A program made the translations under genes and the position numbers. This document shows positions 42,930 to 52,075 of a DNA stretch of 64,000 bases, piece after piece (the stretch's first letter is position 1; each line of letters begins with the position of its first letter). This stretch comes from an uncultured Collinsella sp. (GTDB taxonomy: Bacteria > Actinomycetota > Coriobacteriia > Coriobacteriales > Coriobacteriaceae): the NCBI GenBank assembly GCA_902493375.1, contig CABUPH010000013.1, positions 1 through 64,000 on the forward strand. The letters run 5' to 3'. The notes beneath the pieces are model-generated. The model did not search any database and was not told the origin of the DNA. It saw only the letters and a program-made list of their open reading frames with translations.

Positions 42930-44341
42930 TATCCGATCGCTCCTTCCATCTCGAGCTTGATCAGGTTGTTCATCTCGACGGCGTACTCAAGTGGCAGTTC
43001 CTTGGAGACCGGGTTGGCAAAGCCGTTGACGATCATGGTGCGGGCCTCTTCCTCTGAGATGCCGCGGCTCATCAGGTAGAACACCTTGTCGTCGCCGATA
43101 CGGCCGATGGTGGCCTCGTGGCCGATGTCGACGTTCTTGGCGCGGATGTCCATGGCGGGGATGGTGTCGGAGCGGCTCTGGTCGTCGAGCATCAGCGACT
43201 GGCAGCTCACGGTTGCCTTGGAGCCCTCGGCCTTGGGCGTCGCTACAATAGAGCTGCGGAAGGTCTGGATACCGCCGCTCTTAGAGATGCCCTTGGTCTC
43301 GACGGTTGCCGAGGTATCGGGTGCGTTGAGCACGACCTTGCAGCCGGTGTCGAGGTTTTGACCGGCGCCGGCAAAGGTGATGCCGGTAAAGCTCGAGCGG
43401 GCGCGGCGGCCGTTGAGCACGCTCATGGGGTAGAGGTAGCCCACGTGGCTGCCGAAGGAGCCGCTGATCCACTCGATGTCGCCGTCCTCGTCCACGCGCG
43501 CACGCTTGGTGTTGAGGTTGTACATGTTCTTGGACCAGTTCTCGATGGTCGAGTAGCGCAGGTGCGCACGCTTGCCCACAAAGAGCTCGACGGCGCCGGC
43601 GTGGAGGTTTGCCACGTTGTACTTGGGCGCGGAGCAACCCTCGATAAAGTGCAGGTCGGCATCGTCCTCGACGATGATGAGCGTGTGCTCAAACTGGCCG
43701 GCACCCTTGGCGTTGAGGCGGAAGTAGCTCTGCAGCGGGAAGTCGAGCTTGGTGCCCTTGGGCACGTAGACAAACGAGCCGCCCGACCATACGGCGCCGT
43801 GCAGGGCCGCAAACTTGTGGTCGGTGGGTGGGATGAGCGTCATAAACTTCTCGTGGATGAGCGGCTCCCACTGCGGGTCGTGCAGGGCCTCCTCGATGCC
43901 GGAGTAGACGATGCCCATCTTGGAGGCGGTGTCCTGCATGTTGTGGTAGACGAGCTCGGAGTCGTACTGCGCGCCGACGCCCGCCAGGTAGCTGCGCTCG
44001 GCGTCGGGGATGCCCAGGCGCTCAAAGGTGTTCTTGATGTCGTCGGGCACCGACTCCCAGTCGTGCTTTTGATCGGTGTTGGGCTTGACGTAGGTGACGA
44101 TGTTGTCCATGTCTAGGCCCTCGATGGAGGGGCCCCACGTCGGATCGGGGAAGCGGTTGAAGATCTCGAGGGACTTGAGGCGCAGGTCGAGCATCCACTG
44201 CGGCTCGTCCTTCTTGGCGCTGATCTCGCGCACGATGTCGGGCGTGATGCCGGCGTCGAGGCGCTCGAATCCCTCCTCGCCATAGGTGAAGTCGTAGAGG
44301 CTGCGGTCGATGTCCGCGACCTCGGTGCGGTTCTTGGTCAT
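42929..44341 (-). CDS. sufB: Fe-S cluster assembly protein SufB
   Basis: This 470-residue protein is the main scaffold of SufBCD. It has the near-invariant blocks RSYLAGVGAQYDSE, WSGGSFVYVPKGTKLDFPLQSYFRLN (near 190-215), SAPKYNVANLHAGAVELFVGKRAHLRYSTIENWSKNMYNLNTKRA (near 245-290), and RADIGHEATIGRIGDDKVFYLMSRG-type end. The Cys in EGCSAPKYN and the terminal Glu/His set fit the cluster-building site. The stop and the sufD start share a base (TAATG). Confidence 0.95.
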   Translation of the reverse strand: MTKNRTEVADIDRSLYDFTYGEEGFERLDAGITPDIVREISAKKDEPQWMLDLRLKSLEIFNRFPDPTWGPSIEGLDMDNIVTYVKPNTDQKHDWESVPDDIKNTFERLGIPDAERSYLAGVGAQYDSELVYHNMQDTASKMGIVYSGIEEALHDPQWEPLIHEKFMTLIPPTDHKFAALHGAVWSGGSFVYVPKGTKLDFPLQSYFRLNAKGAGQFEHTLIIVEDDADLHFIEGCSAPKYNVANLHAGAVELFVGKRAHLRYSTIENWSKNMYNLNTKRARVDEDGDIEWISGSFGSHVGYLYPMSVLNGRRARSSFTGITFAGAGQNLDTGCKVVLNAPDTSATVETKGISKSGGIQTFRSSIVATPKAEGSKATVSCQSLMLDDQSRSDTIPAMDIRAKNVDIGHEATIGRIGDDKVFYLMSRGISEEEARTMIVNGFANPVSKELPLEYAVEMNNLIKLEMEGAIG

Positions 44342-44353
44342 TGCGTCGCCCCT

Positions 44354-45154
44354 TTACGCCTGCTGTTCGGCAGCGGCGGCCTCGGCCTGGGCGCGCTGCT
44401 CGGCGGCCTCGCGCTCGAAGGTCTCAAAGCCGTTCTTGTCGATCCAGGGGATCAGCGAGGCGTCGTCCTCGCGCACGATGTGGCCCTTGACCATAACGTG
44501 GACGCGGTCGACATCCAGGTGCTCCAGGATGCGCGTGTTGTGCGTGATGATGAGCATGGAGCCGTCGCAGCTCTTGCGGTAGGCGTCCATGCCGTGGCTG
44601 ACGGTGGACAGGGCGTCGACGTCCAGACCCGAGTCGGTCTCGTCCAGAATAGCGAGCTTGGGCTGCAGCAGCAGGAGCTGGAGCATTTCGACCTTCTTCT
44701 TCTCGCCGCCCGAGAAGCCCACGCCCAGCTCGCGGTTGAGATAGGCGGTATCCATGTTGAGCTCGGCCGCGAGCTCCTTGACGCGACGGCGGAACTCCTT
44801 GCCCTTCATCTCCAGGCCGGGACGGCCGGCGATGCTGGCGCGCAAAAAGCTCGACAGCGGCACGCCGGGGATCTCGACCGGTGCCTGGAAGCTCAGGAAC
44901 AGGCCGGCGCGCGAACGCTTGTCGGTGCTGAGCTCGGTGATGTCCTGGCCGTCAAAGACGATGCGGCCGTCGTTGACGGTATAGACGGGGTCTCCCATGA
45001 CCAGGTGGCCGAGGGTGGACTTGCCGGCGCCGTTGGGTCCCATCAGCACGTGGGTCTCGCCGGCGGCGACGTTGAGGTTGACGTTGTGGAGGATGGTCTT
45101 CTCGTCCACGGAGGCGGTGAGACCCTCGATGGAAAGCAGCGGATTTGCGCTCAT
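44354..45154 (-). CDS. sufC: Fe-S cluster assembly ATPase SufC
   Basis: This 266-residue ABC-type ATPase powers SufBD. Walker A MGPNGAGKSTLG near residue 37, Q-loop FLSFQAPVEIPGV near 85, signature GVGFSGGEKKKVEMLQ near 140, Walker B LAILDETDSGLDVDAL near 163, and the H-loop LIITHNTRIL near 197 are all present. No membrane domain is associated, as expected. It is the first gene of the operon. The ATG at 45154 is chosen for AGAGAGGGA upstream. A ten-codon longer form is possible. Confidence 0.95.
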   Translation of the reverse strand: MSANPLLSIEGLTASVDEKTILHNVNLNVAAGETHVLMGPNGAGKSTLGHLVMGDPVYTVNDGRIVFDGQDITELSTDKRSRAGLFLSFQAPVEIPGVPLSSFLRASIAGRPGLEMKGKEFRRRVKELAAELNMDTAYLNRELGVGFSGGEKKKVEMLQLLLLQPKLAILDETDSGLDVDALSTVSHGMDAYRKSCDGSMLIITHNTRILEHLDVDRVHVMVKGHIVREDDASLIPWIDKNGFETFEREAAEQRAQAEAAAAEQQA

Positions 45155-45238
45155 GCTGTCCCTCTCTGTATATGGTGTACTCATAGGTATACTAAACCCT
45201 AGGAATCTTCTCGGAATAAAGTTACTATGGGTTCGGCG

Positions 45239-45262
45239 TTAGTCAAGGGAAAACCCGACTAA
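45239..45262. promoter_or_regulatory. Dyad in the sufC/rrf2 divergent region, candidate Rrf2 operator
   Basis: TTAGTC (45239-45244) and GACTAA (45257-45262) form an inverted repeat, with GGGAAAACCC between them. On the minus strand one arm overlaps a TTGACT that could be the -35 box of sufC. Position and symmetry suit a repressor site. The regulator binding it is inferred. Confidence 0.45.
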
Positions 45263-45378
45263 TCCACTCGACTTTTCAAATTCTGGGACAAAATAACCTG
45301 TTGTGTCTGTCCCACTTACTTAAGATTTGGGACAAACAAACCTGGTCATGTTGTTCCAGATGCGATGGGAGGGTAGGT

Positions 45379-45810
45379 ATGCTCATTTCTTCTAAGGGCC
45401 GCTATGCCCTCCGACTGATGATCTATATCGCGGCGTTGGGCGACGCCGAGGGCAAGATTGCCCTGCGCGAGGTTGCCGACCGCGAGCATATCTCGCAAAA
45501 GTATCTGGAGCAGCTGGTGCGTCCGCTTATGAAGGCGGGCCTGCTTAAGAGCGTGCGCGGCAAGGGCGGCGGCTACATGATGGCCAAGGACCCGGCCGAG
45601 GTGCGTGCTGGCGACATCCTGCGCGCCGTCGAGGGCAGCACGGCTCCGGTGGCGTGCGACGGCATCGACAACAGTTGCGCCCGCAGCGATCTGTGCTCGA
45701 CCGTCAAGTTCTGGCGCGGTCTGGACGACGTTATCGAAAAGTACGTCGACGGCGTGACGTTGGCCGACCTGGCCGCCGTCCCCGAGATCAACTTTGACAT
45801 TAAGCTCTAG
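45379..45810 (+). CDS. Rrf2-family regulator (IscR/SufR-like) of the suf operon
   Basis: This 143-residue winged-helix regulator begins MLISSKGRYALRLMIYIAAL, with LREVADREHISQKYLEQLVRPLMKAGLLKSVRGKGGGYMMAKDP (residues about 33-77) as the DNA-binding domain and the family's wing motif. Three Cys in PVACDGIDNSCARSDLCSTVKFW (near 92-114) are spaced as in Fe-S-binding Rrf2 proteins such as IscR. It is divergent from sufCBDSU, so feedback control of cluster synthesis is the natural inference. GGGAGGGTAGG precedes the ATG at 45379. Confidence 0.92.
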   Translation: MLISSKGRYALRLMIYIAALGDAEGKIALREVADREHISQKYLEQLVRPLMKAGLLKSVRGKGGGYMMAKDPAEVRAGDILRAVEGSTAPVACDGIDNSCARSDLCSTVKFWRGLDDVIEKYVDGVTLADLAAVPEINFDIKL

Positions 45811-45863
45811 GTTGAGCGCAATTCCTTAAGATTTCGCGGAGGGTTGTTGCCGTTTACCGAGGG

Positions 45864-45879
45864 GTTGTTGTGCAACAAC
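45864..45879. promoter_or_regulatory. Short dyad upstream of the secreted lysozyme-like gene
   Basis: GTTGTTG and CAACAAC around a TG centre form a 16-base dyad 71 bases before the ATG at 45950. A related GTTGTGCAAC appears near 47799. It could be an operator or a stem in the leader. Confidence 0.35.
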
Positions 45880-45949
45880 GGGCGAGCTGCAATACTTATT
45901 TATATCTTTGCAAACTGAACTTTAACTACACCAATGCAGGGAGGATCTT

Positions 45950-47320
45950 ATGCAGCCCAAGCATTCTGCTATTGTCGCGGGCCTGACGCTGGCGCTTTCG
46001 TTTGGCGCCGTTTCCGCGCCGGCACCCGCCGCCGCCGAGGAGCCCACGCCGGGCGTTGCCTCGGATGCCACCGATATCGATAAGGGCCTTTACACCCAAC
46101 AGTCTTTCTCGGGCGTGCTGAGGTCGGTCCAGGGCGTTTCGTTTGTCAACGTGACTCCCGAGATGAAGTACTTTACTAAGTACGAGAGCCATGGTAATTA
46201 CAACCAGGGCTTTTCGTATGGCGACGGTTATAACGCGCTGGGCTATTACCAGTTCGACCGTCGTTGGTCGCTCATCCCGTTTATGAAGCAGGCCTACAAC
46301 TACAACCCCGAAAAATACTGCATGCTCAAGGATGCGATTGATCGCGGCAGCGAGATTTCCAACACGAGCAATGCCATGTACGAGAACGGCCAGCTCACCG
46401 AGCTGGGCCATATCGCGCAGGATGCCTTCCAAGGTGCTTATAACACCGATCCTGTTGAGTTCTCAGCACTTCAAGATGCCTATGCGTACAACTCGTACTA
46501 TGCGGTGACCGAGGCGTGGCTTAAGAGCGCTCTTGGCATTGACATCTCCGGCCGCGCCGATTGCGTCAAGGGTATGGTGTGGAGCATCACCAACATGTGC
46601 GGTACCGGTGGCTGCAGAGACTTCTTCCGCTGGGCGAATCTTTCCAACGATATGTCCGACCGCGAGTTTGCGACGGCGCTCTCCAATAGCGTGGTCAACA
46701 ATGTCGCCACCAAGTTTTCAAGTCAGCCCCAGTATCATGAGGGCTGGAAGAACCGCTACCGCAACGAGCTGAAGGACTGCTTGGTTTATATCGCCGAGGA
46801 CGAGGCCGCTGCCGCTGCGACGCCCGTGCAGCCCGAGCCTGCGCCGGCGCCCTCGCCGACACCTGATTCGAATGACGGCTCGAGTGACGATGCCAACGAT
46901 GACAGGATGGATGCGCCCTCGACCGATGCTGACGGTAATGGCTCTGCTGGTGGCACTACCAACGACGGCTCTACCTCGAACGGCTCCGATTCGAACGGCT
47001 CTGCTGCGAGCGATTCGCCTTCAAGCTCTGCCGGCAATACGGACAGCGACGCTTCTGGTTCGACCGACGCTGGCACCTCTAACTCATCTACCGGCTCGAG
47101 CGATTCGTCCGTTGACACCGGCTCTAACAACGGCTCCGGCTCTGACACGACCCCTGATTCCGATGCTTCCAAGGACGACTCGAATAAGGCGCCGGACGCT
47201 CCCGTTGCTTCGCCGGACAAGAAGCCTTCTTTCTCCGAGCAGCTTGGTTCTACGCTGGGTTCTTCGCTGATGGCTGGCGTCAATAACGGCTCGGCCCAGA
47301 ACAAGGACAACTCTGATTAG
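45950..47320 (+). CDS. Secreted lysozyme-like protein, N-terminal part, ending at an in-frame amber codon
   Basis: This 456-residue product has a signal peptide (IVAGLTLALSFGAVSAPAPA, cleavage near AAA-EE at 29). A globular domain spans about 75-285: YFTKYESHGNYNQGFSYGDG and LGYYQFDRRW resemble the ES-x-G-x-Y...YQF pattern of the lysozyme/transglycosylase fold, and Cys at about 205, 217 and 222 may pair. The last 170 residues are a Ser/Asp/Gly/Asn-rich linker. The frame meets TAG at 47318-47320 and then continues open for 136 more codons to a sortase-type end. Muramidase activity is an inference from weak motif similarity. Confidence 0.75.
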   Translation: MQPKHSAIVAGLTLALSFGAVSAPAPAAAEEPTPGVASDATDIDKGLYTQQSFSGVLRSVQGVSFVNVTPEMKYFTKYESHGNYNQGFSYGDGYNALGYYQFDRRWSLIPFMKQAYNYNPEKYCMLKDAIDRGSEISNTSNAMYENGQLTELGHIAQDAFQGAYNTDPVEFSALQDAYAYNSYYAVTEAWLKSALGIDISGRADCVKGMVWSITNMCGTGGCRDFFRWANLSNDMSDREFATALSNSVVNNVATKFSSQPQYHEGWKNRYRNELKDCLVYIAEDEAAAAATPVQPEPAPAPSPTPDSNDGSSDDANDDRMDAPSTDADGNGSAGGTTNDGSTSNGSDSNGSAASDSPSSSAGNTDSDASGSTDAGTSNSSTGSSDSSVDTGSNNGSGSDTTPDSDASKDDSNKAPDAPVASPDKKPSFSEQLGSTLGSSLMAGVNNGSAQNKDNSD

Positions 47321-47731
47321 GTTTCCACGGAAAAGACCGAAGCCGCAAAGGGCGACTCCAAGGACAAGGCTTCCGAGAAGGCTGAATCCGATAAGGGTTC
47401 TAGCTCTGAGGAGAAGGACGACAAATCCGCTCAGAAGAAGGACGAGAGCAAGACCGAGGTCGAAAAGAAACAGCCCGAAGACGACGACAAGAGCGGTGCT
47501 GACAACCAAGTCCAAGAGCAAAATGACTCCAAGACGGTGACCACTACAACCACGACGACTACAACGACCAAGTCATCTGGCGGTAACATGCCCAAGACGG
47601 GCGACCTTATCGTTATGGCGAGCCTTGCCAGTGCAAGCTTGGCCACACTGGGCGCTACGTCTATCGTAAGTGGTAAGCATAAGCTCGATCAGCAGAAGAA
47701 AACTTCTGGGGAGGACGGCTCGGAGGAGTAG
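47321..47731 (+). pseudogene. In-frame continuation with sortase sorting signal (C-terminal part of the preceding gene)
   Basis: Directly after the amber codon the same frame reads 136 codons: a Lys/Glu/Asp/Ser-rich stretch, ten consecutive Thr, then NMPKTGDLIVMASLASASLA, a hydrophobic helix and a Lys-rich tail. MPKTGD plus helix plus basic tail is a cell-wall sorting signal for a sortase (LPxTG-like). No credible start or ribosome site exists for it alone. It is therefore the lost or read-through C-terminus of the secreted protein. Confidence 0.75.
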
Positions 47732-47763
47732 CCTCTTGGTTGCTAGATAACTAAAGAGTCGGG

Positions 47764-47799
47764 ACGGGGTCCGGTGCGAATGCGTCGGGCCCCGTTTTG
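47764..47799 (+). terminator. Terminator downstream of the sorting-signal region
   Basis: ACGGGGTCCGG and TCGGGCCCCGT pair and are followed by TTTTG, 33 bases after the second stop codon, as expected if both parts belong to one transcript. Confidence 0.75.
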
Positions 47800-47933
47800 T
47801 TGTGCAACGATTAGTTATGCCCCCTCACACCTCTTGTTGCTACCGTTGCCCGATATGTTCGCGAGGTGTCGTCGGTACGCGCGAGGCGGTCATTACAATT
47901 GGCATCGTGCAGCGATTTAGGGGGAACGTTTTG

Positions 47934-49730
47934 GTGTCTGAACAGGCAAATGTTGATTGTGCTGCTGGCTTTGGCGTGCGCTTGATCGGCTGTGCCGACG
48001 ATGCGGTTTTGCCCATTGGCATGCACGACTATGCGGAGGCCCTTGGTTGCTGCATGCTGGTTGACAAGACCATGTTTATTGCCGATGTGTTGGATTGCGA
48101 TGCGTCCGTTATGGTGTGCTGCCGACCCGAGGGTTTTGGCAAGAGCATGAACTTGTCGATGCTCAAGGCTTTTCTGGAGCGTCCCGGCGGCGGTCGCACC
48201 GGTCGGATCTCGTTTGCCGATGCTCAGATTTGGGATGCGAACGGCGGGCGCTATCGGGATGAGTATGCTTGCTATCCGGTGATATCGCTGGACTTTTCTG
48301 GCGCTGCAAGGTGCGGGGCCGCTGTTGCCGGCGTCGTGCACAATGCTCTTTCGGGCGAATGTGTTCGCTTGTTGCCACTCTTGGAAGCTCCGGATTTAGC
48401 TCGAGACAAGGTGCGTCACATCGAACGCGTCGCGCGTGGCGTGGCGAGCGCGGACGAGGTTTACTCGGTGCTCGGTGTGCTCATTGAGCTGCTGGAGATG
48501 GCCTGCGATGAACAGGTTGTATTGCTCGTTGATGGGTACGACGCGGCGTGGTTGGGCCGTGCGGGCGCGTGGAACGGTTCCGGCGCCGATCCGGCAGGGC
48601 TATTCGATCGCGTGCTGTTCGACGCCATTGCCGCTGCGCGCGATTCGTTGCGGCTGACGTGTCTGATGGGGGAGTGTCCCGGCCCTGCCGAAGCGGCGCT
48701 TTCTTTGCATGGCTGCTCGTATTGTCTGACGACGCCGCTTTCGGCGTGGTGTGACCGATGGTTCGGTTTTTCGGATGCCGAGGTCGAGGCTCTGTTGAAT
48801 CATGCTGGGCGCGAGGAATATCTGGATGATGCGCGTGAATGGCTCGAGGGATATCGGTTTGGTAGGGCCTATTGCTCGAGTCCAGCGCGTGTGATCGGTT
48901 TTCTGGACCGAGGCTGCACGGCGCCTGTGCGCGCCGATCTGTATGCGTATGCGGATTGCCTGAGTAGGGTAGCTGCCGGGTGGAATCTCAACCGCCTTTC
49001 GGTCTTGTTTGATTTGCTCGAAGCCCATGGATGCGTTGAGGTCCCGCTTTGTTTGGGAGCTGCGGGGCTAGAGGTCTCGCCTGATGATGGCTTGTGGACG
49101 GCGCTGTATCTGTCAGGTTTTCTCACGACGGATATGACTGAGGAGCTAGAGCGTGGCGATCGCCTCCGTGCTTTGCGATTGCCCAATAAAGAGCTTCGCC
49201 AGGCCTTGCGTCTAGTGATTGTTGAGTGGTTTGAGTGCGCTGCCGAAGACATTCGAGACGTCGATGCGTTTCGCGACGGGTTGTGCCGTGGGGACGAGGA
49301 TACCGTGAGGCGGGCGCTAAGCCGCATCCTGGGAGATGCGGGAATCGGTGCGACCGACCCAGATGCGCCGCTGCCATATCACCTACTCTTGCAAGGACTC
49401 TGCTTTGGATTGCCGGGCTATGCCAATCCTGCTTCGAGGCGAAAGTGTGGCGCGGATCGCTGGGACATCCAGGTTTTTCCTACGGGCGCCGTGTTCGACG
49501 TAGCTGATACGATTGGCATGCTGGACGAGCGTCCGCTGATAACGATTAACTTGATGTATGACCCCGATGTGGATGCGCTGGGCCTGGAATTGCTGGCCGT
49601 GCAGTCGCTACTCGACATAGAGCGCGACGGCATCGACGAAATCCGTGTGCCGCGACCGGGCGTTGGCCGCATGCGCTGGGGGTTTGGTCTTGATGGGCGG
49701 CATGTGACTACGGTGTGCCAGCGGCTTTAA
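47934..49730 (+). CDS. Degenerate AAA-ATPase-like/PD-(D/E)XK-type protein
   Basis: This 598-residue protein matches the AAA-ATPase_like plus DUF1703-type nuclease family in outline. CMLVDKTMFIADVL (near residue 42) and CRPEGFGKSMNLSMLKAFLE (near 63) replace the usual RPRRFGKS Walker A motif, VVLLVDGYDAAW (near 193) replaces the Walker B DEYD, and the C-terminal nuclease-like segment reads KCGADRWDIQVFPTGAVFDV, without the usual K. Key residues are altered, so ATPase or nuclease activity is doubtful. The GTG at 47934 is chosen for TTAGGGGGAA upstream. It is unusually Cys-rich (over 20). It could be a diverged, still-expressed relative. Confidence 0.7.
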   Translation: MSEQANVDCAAGFGVRLIGCADDAVLPIGMHDYAEALGCCMLVDKTMFIADVLDCDASVMVCCRPEGFGKSMNLSMLKAFLERPGGGRTGRISFADAQIWDANGGRYRDEYACYPVISLDFSGAARCGAAVAGVVHNALSGECVRLLPLLEAPDLARDKVRHIERVARGVASADEVYSVLGVLIELLEMACDEQVVLLVDGYDAAWLGRAGAWNGSGADPAGLFDRVLFDAIAAARDSLRLTCLMGECPGPAEAALSLHGCSYCLTTPLSAWCDRWFGFSDAEVEALLNHAGREEYLDDAREWLEGYRFGRAYCSSPARVIGFLDRGCTAPVRADLYAYADCLSRVAAGWNLNRLSVLFDLLEAHGCVEVPLCLGAAGLEVSPDDGLWTALYLSGFLTTDMTEELERGDRLRALRLPNKELRQALRLVIVEWFECAAEDIRDVDAFRDGLCRGDEDTVRRALSRILGDAGIGATDPDAPLPYHLLLQGLCFGLPGYANPASRRKCGADRWDIQVFPTGAVFDVADTIGMLDERPLITINLMYDPDVDALGLELLAVQSLLDIERDGIDEIRVPRPGVGRMRWGFGLDGRHVTTVCQRL

Positions 49731-49754
49731 GCGCTGAGGTGTTTCCGGCTTCCG

Positions 49755-50774
49755 TTACTCGGTTTCCTTCATGGGCGGCATGGGCTTCCAGTTGGGGTCC
49801 TTGATGATCTTGCGGGCGTCCTTCATGCCGCGGCGCAGCGCCGGGATACCGGTCTTAAAGCACTTGTCGACGGCAGCCAGGCGAATGAATTCCTTGCAGA
49901 AGGTCGCGGCGTTGCCCAAGCGGAACAGCACGGGGTGGTAGTCGCCGTAGATCTGCATGTAGCGGGCCAGATAACCGCGGTTGCGCATGATGTAGTAACG
50001 GTTGGTGTCGCTCGTAGAGTTGAGCTGGCGCTTGCCGGCGATATCCCAGTTAGAGACGGCGCGGGCGCGCTTGAGAACCACGTCGGCAACAACGGCGGCG
50101 GGGAAGTGCTGGCTGGCCACGTAGCCATAGCAGGCATCGTCGCCGTAGATAAAGAAGCGCGCATCGGGCAGGCCGATCTTGTCGACCACGCGGCGCGAGA
50201 ACATGCCGCCCTCAAAGCACAGCTGGTTCATGGCGCGGTAGCCCTCGGGTCCCAGGTCCCACTTGGCGACAGGGTTGGGAATGCCGAGCGAAAGGATGAG
50301 CTGGTACTGCCAAAAGAAGGCGCCGCCGTCAAAGTCCAGGCGCGAACCCTGGATGACATCATAGCGGTCGGTCCACTTGGCCAAGCGTTCGATGCCTTCG
50401 GGGATGACGAGCACGTCGTCGTCCATCACCCAGAACCACTGGGCGCCCAGGTCGTAGGCGCATTTGGTGCCGGCGGAGAAGCCGCCCGCACCGCCGCCGT
50501 TTTCGAGCTGCGGGGCGTAGATGACACGGTCGGTGCCGCCCTGCGCGTCAGGCTGCTCGGTGTCGATGCCCCACAGGTTGGCCAGGCGCTCGTTGAATGC
50601 GGTGCACATGGCCTCGGTCTCGCGCGAATTCTCGTTATCGACAATCACGATGCGCCAGGGCGTTGCCGTGAGCACGGTCATGGAGTCGAACAAGTTGGCC
50701 AAGAGTTCCTGGCGCTTGTACGTAACGACGACGATGGCGAGCTTATCGATGGGAGCGGGAAGGGTTGAAGGCAT
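49755..50774 (-). CDS. Glycosyltransferase family 2 (GlfT/rhamnosyltransferase-like)
   Basis: This 339-residue GT-A enzyme has LAIVVVTYKRQELLANLFDSM (residues about 12-32), IVIVDNENS near 42, ENGGGAGGFSAGTKCAY near 90, WFWVMDDDVLV near 110 (D-x-D metal site) and FIYGDDACYGY near 205. NGGGAGGF and MDDD are hallmarks of the galactofuranosyl- and rhamnosyltransferase-like GT2 branch. It likely adds a sugar to a surface polymer made by this cluster, on the cytosolic face. AAAGGA precedes the ATG at 50774 at a longish distance. Confidence 0.88.
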   Translation of the reverse strand: MPSTLPAPIDKLAIVVVTYKRQELLANLFDSMTVLTATPWRIVIVDNENSRETEAMCTAFNERLANLWGIDTEQPDAQGGTDRVIYAPQLENGGGAGGFSAGTKCAYDLGAQWFWVMDDDVLVIPEGIERLAKWTDRYDVIQGSRLDFDGGAFFWQYQLILSLGIPNPVAKWDLGPEGYRAMNQLCFEGGMFSRRVVDKIGLPDARFFIYGDDACYGYVASQHFPAAVVADVVLKRARAVSNWDIAGKRQLNSTSDTNRYYIMRNRGYLARYMQIYGDYHPVLFRLGNAATFCKEFIRLAAVDKCFKTGIPALRRGMKDARKIIKDPNWKPMPPMKETE

Positions 50775-50944
50775 GGGGCAATATATCCTTTCACGCGCGG
50801 CGGGCGAGTGCTGCGCGGAAGCTATCGAATACGTCCTTGGGACTGTCCTATTGTAAAGGCTCGGCGCACCTTGGCGGCAAGCTTTGAATAAAACGCAGGA
50901 ACCTGTCACGGCTGTAGCGGCTTTAGCGTCTGACGGCAGCGTGT

Positions 50945-52075
50945 CTATTGCCGCTTGGGCTTGCGAGCGATAAGGCTTCTAGCTGCGTCGATGGTGAGAA
51001 GCGTCAGGGCAAAGACGATGCTAATGACGGTACCCGTGACGATACATATAACTGCCGGGCTGTTTTGGCTGACCAGTATGTTTGCGAGCAACGTATTGAA
51101 GACGGGACGCCACAGGCTACTGGTGAGCGACTGCATCACATAGAAACCGAGCGTGGCGGTCGATAAGGTGACGATGGCACCTGCAGTCCGCGAATTGCCT
51201 GAGGCACTGCGTCGGGTAGCCGCAAAGAGCAGGGAGGCGGCAGCGAGGGCAAATGAGATCAGCGAGGTCGATTTGTAGGAGAGGATTGTCATCGCCGTGA
51301 GGTTGTCGCTGAAGGACAGTGCGCCTTCCAGGATGATGATGAGCACCAAAACCGTTACGAGCGAGCGCATGCCCAAGGCGCCCACCCTGTCCGAATCCAT
51401 GGTATCGGTAACGTCGCGGAGCAGCCCGCCGATCAAAAACGCTACGACGTACGTGGCAGCGCTCATGAGCTTCTGGAGCCAAGAAAACTCGCCGGCGCTT
51501 GTCGCACTCATGGCAGCCAAATACCCGTTAACAACAAATGCGAGGATGCCAACGGCGATGACCGTCGCCGTGTAGCTCTTCTGGGGGAGTCGACTCCTTG
51601 CTAGTCCAAACCATGGCGCCATGAAGACCGTGGCGGCATAGACCCAAATGAACTCGAGTCCCAGGGTATACCAGTAGTGCGTGTTGAGGGCTACATCAGG
51701 AATGGGGGAGACGACCGTGGACCACGCGAGCGCCACGAGGCAATAAAACGCAGTGGGCATAACGACCTTGCCAAGGCGCTGCGTCGTCCGCTGTATTTGC
51801 GATGTCCACGTTGCTCTACCGTCCCAAGCACGCGCGGCCGAAGCGATGAGAAAATAGCCCGAGATCATAAAGAAGACCTCGTTGGCCCAGCAGCCCAGCA
51901 AGTTAATAAAACCGAGCACGCCGGAATAGGGGAACATCGCAAGTGGGGCATATTCCGCGACGCCGACACAGGTTGCCTGGAAGGTCCACTGAAAGGTGTG
52001 GAACACCGCGATGCCGGCGACTGCGACCAAGCGCAAGGCTTCGATGGGTATGTTGCGTGCGGCTTTGGGCTGCAT
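50945..52075 (-). CDS. Acyltransferase 3 family membrane protein
   Basis: This 376-residue protein has about ten hydrophobic helices. The start ARNIPIEALRLVAVAGIAVFHTFQWTF (residues 5-31) is the family's first helix with the catalytic-type His (FHT), and ANEVFFMISGYFLIA near 64 is the next conserved block. Such proteins O-acetylate or otherwise acylate sugars of surface polysaccharides. Position beside glycosyltransferases supports that. It is divergent from the GT operon, with about 110 bases between the starts. Confidence 0.88.
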   Translation of the reverse strand: MQPKAARNIPIEALRLVAVAGIAVFHTFQWTFQATCVGVAEYAPLAMFPYSGVLGFINLLGCWANEVFFMISGYFLIASAARAWDGRATWTSQIQRTTQRLGKVVMPTAFYCLVALAWSTVVSPIPDVALNTHYWYTLGLEFIWVYAATVFMAPWFGLARSRLPQKSYTATVIAVGILAFVVNGYLAAMSATSAGEFSWLQKLMSAATYVVAFLIGGLLRDVTDTMDSDRVGALGMRSLVTVLVLIIILEGALSFSDNLTAMTILSYKSTSLISFALAAASLLFAATRRSASGNSRTAGAIVTLSTATLGFYVMQSLTSSLWRPVFNTLLANILVSQNSPAVICIVTGTVISIVFALTLLTIDAARSLIARKPKRQ

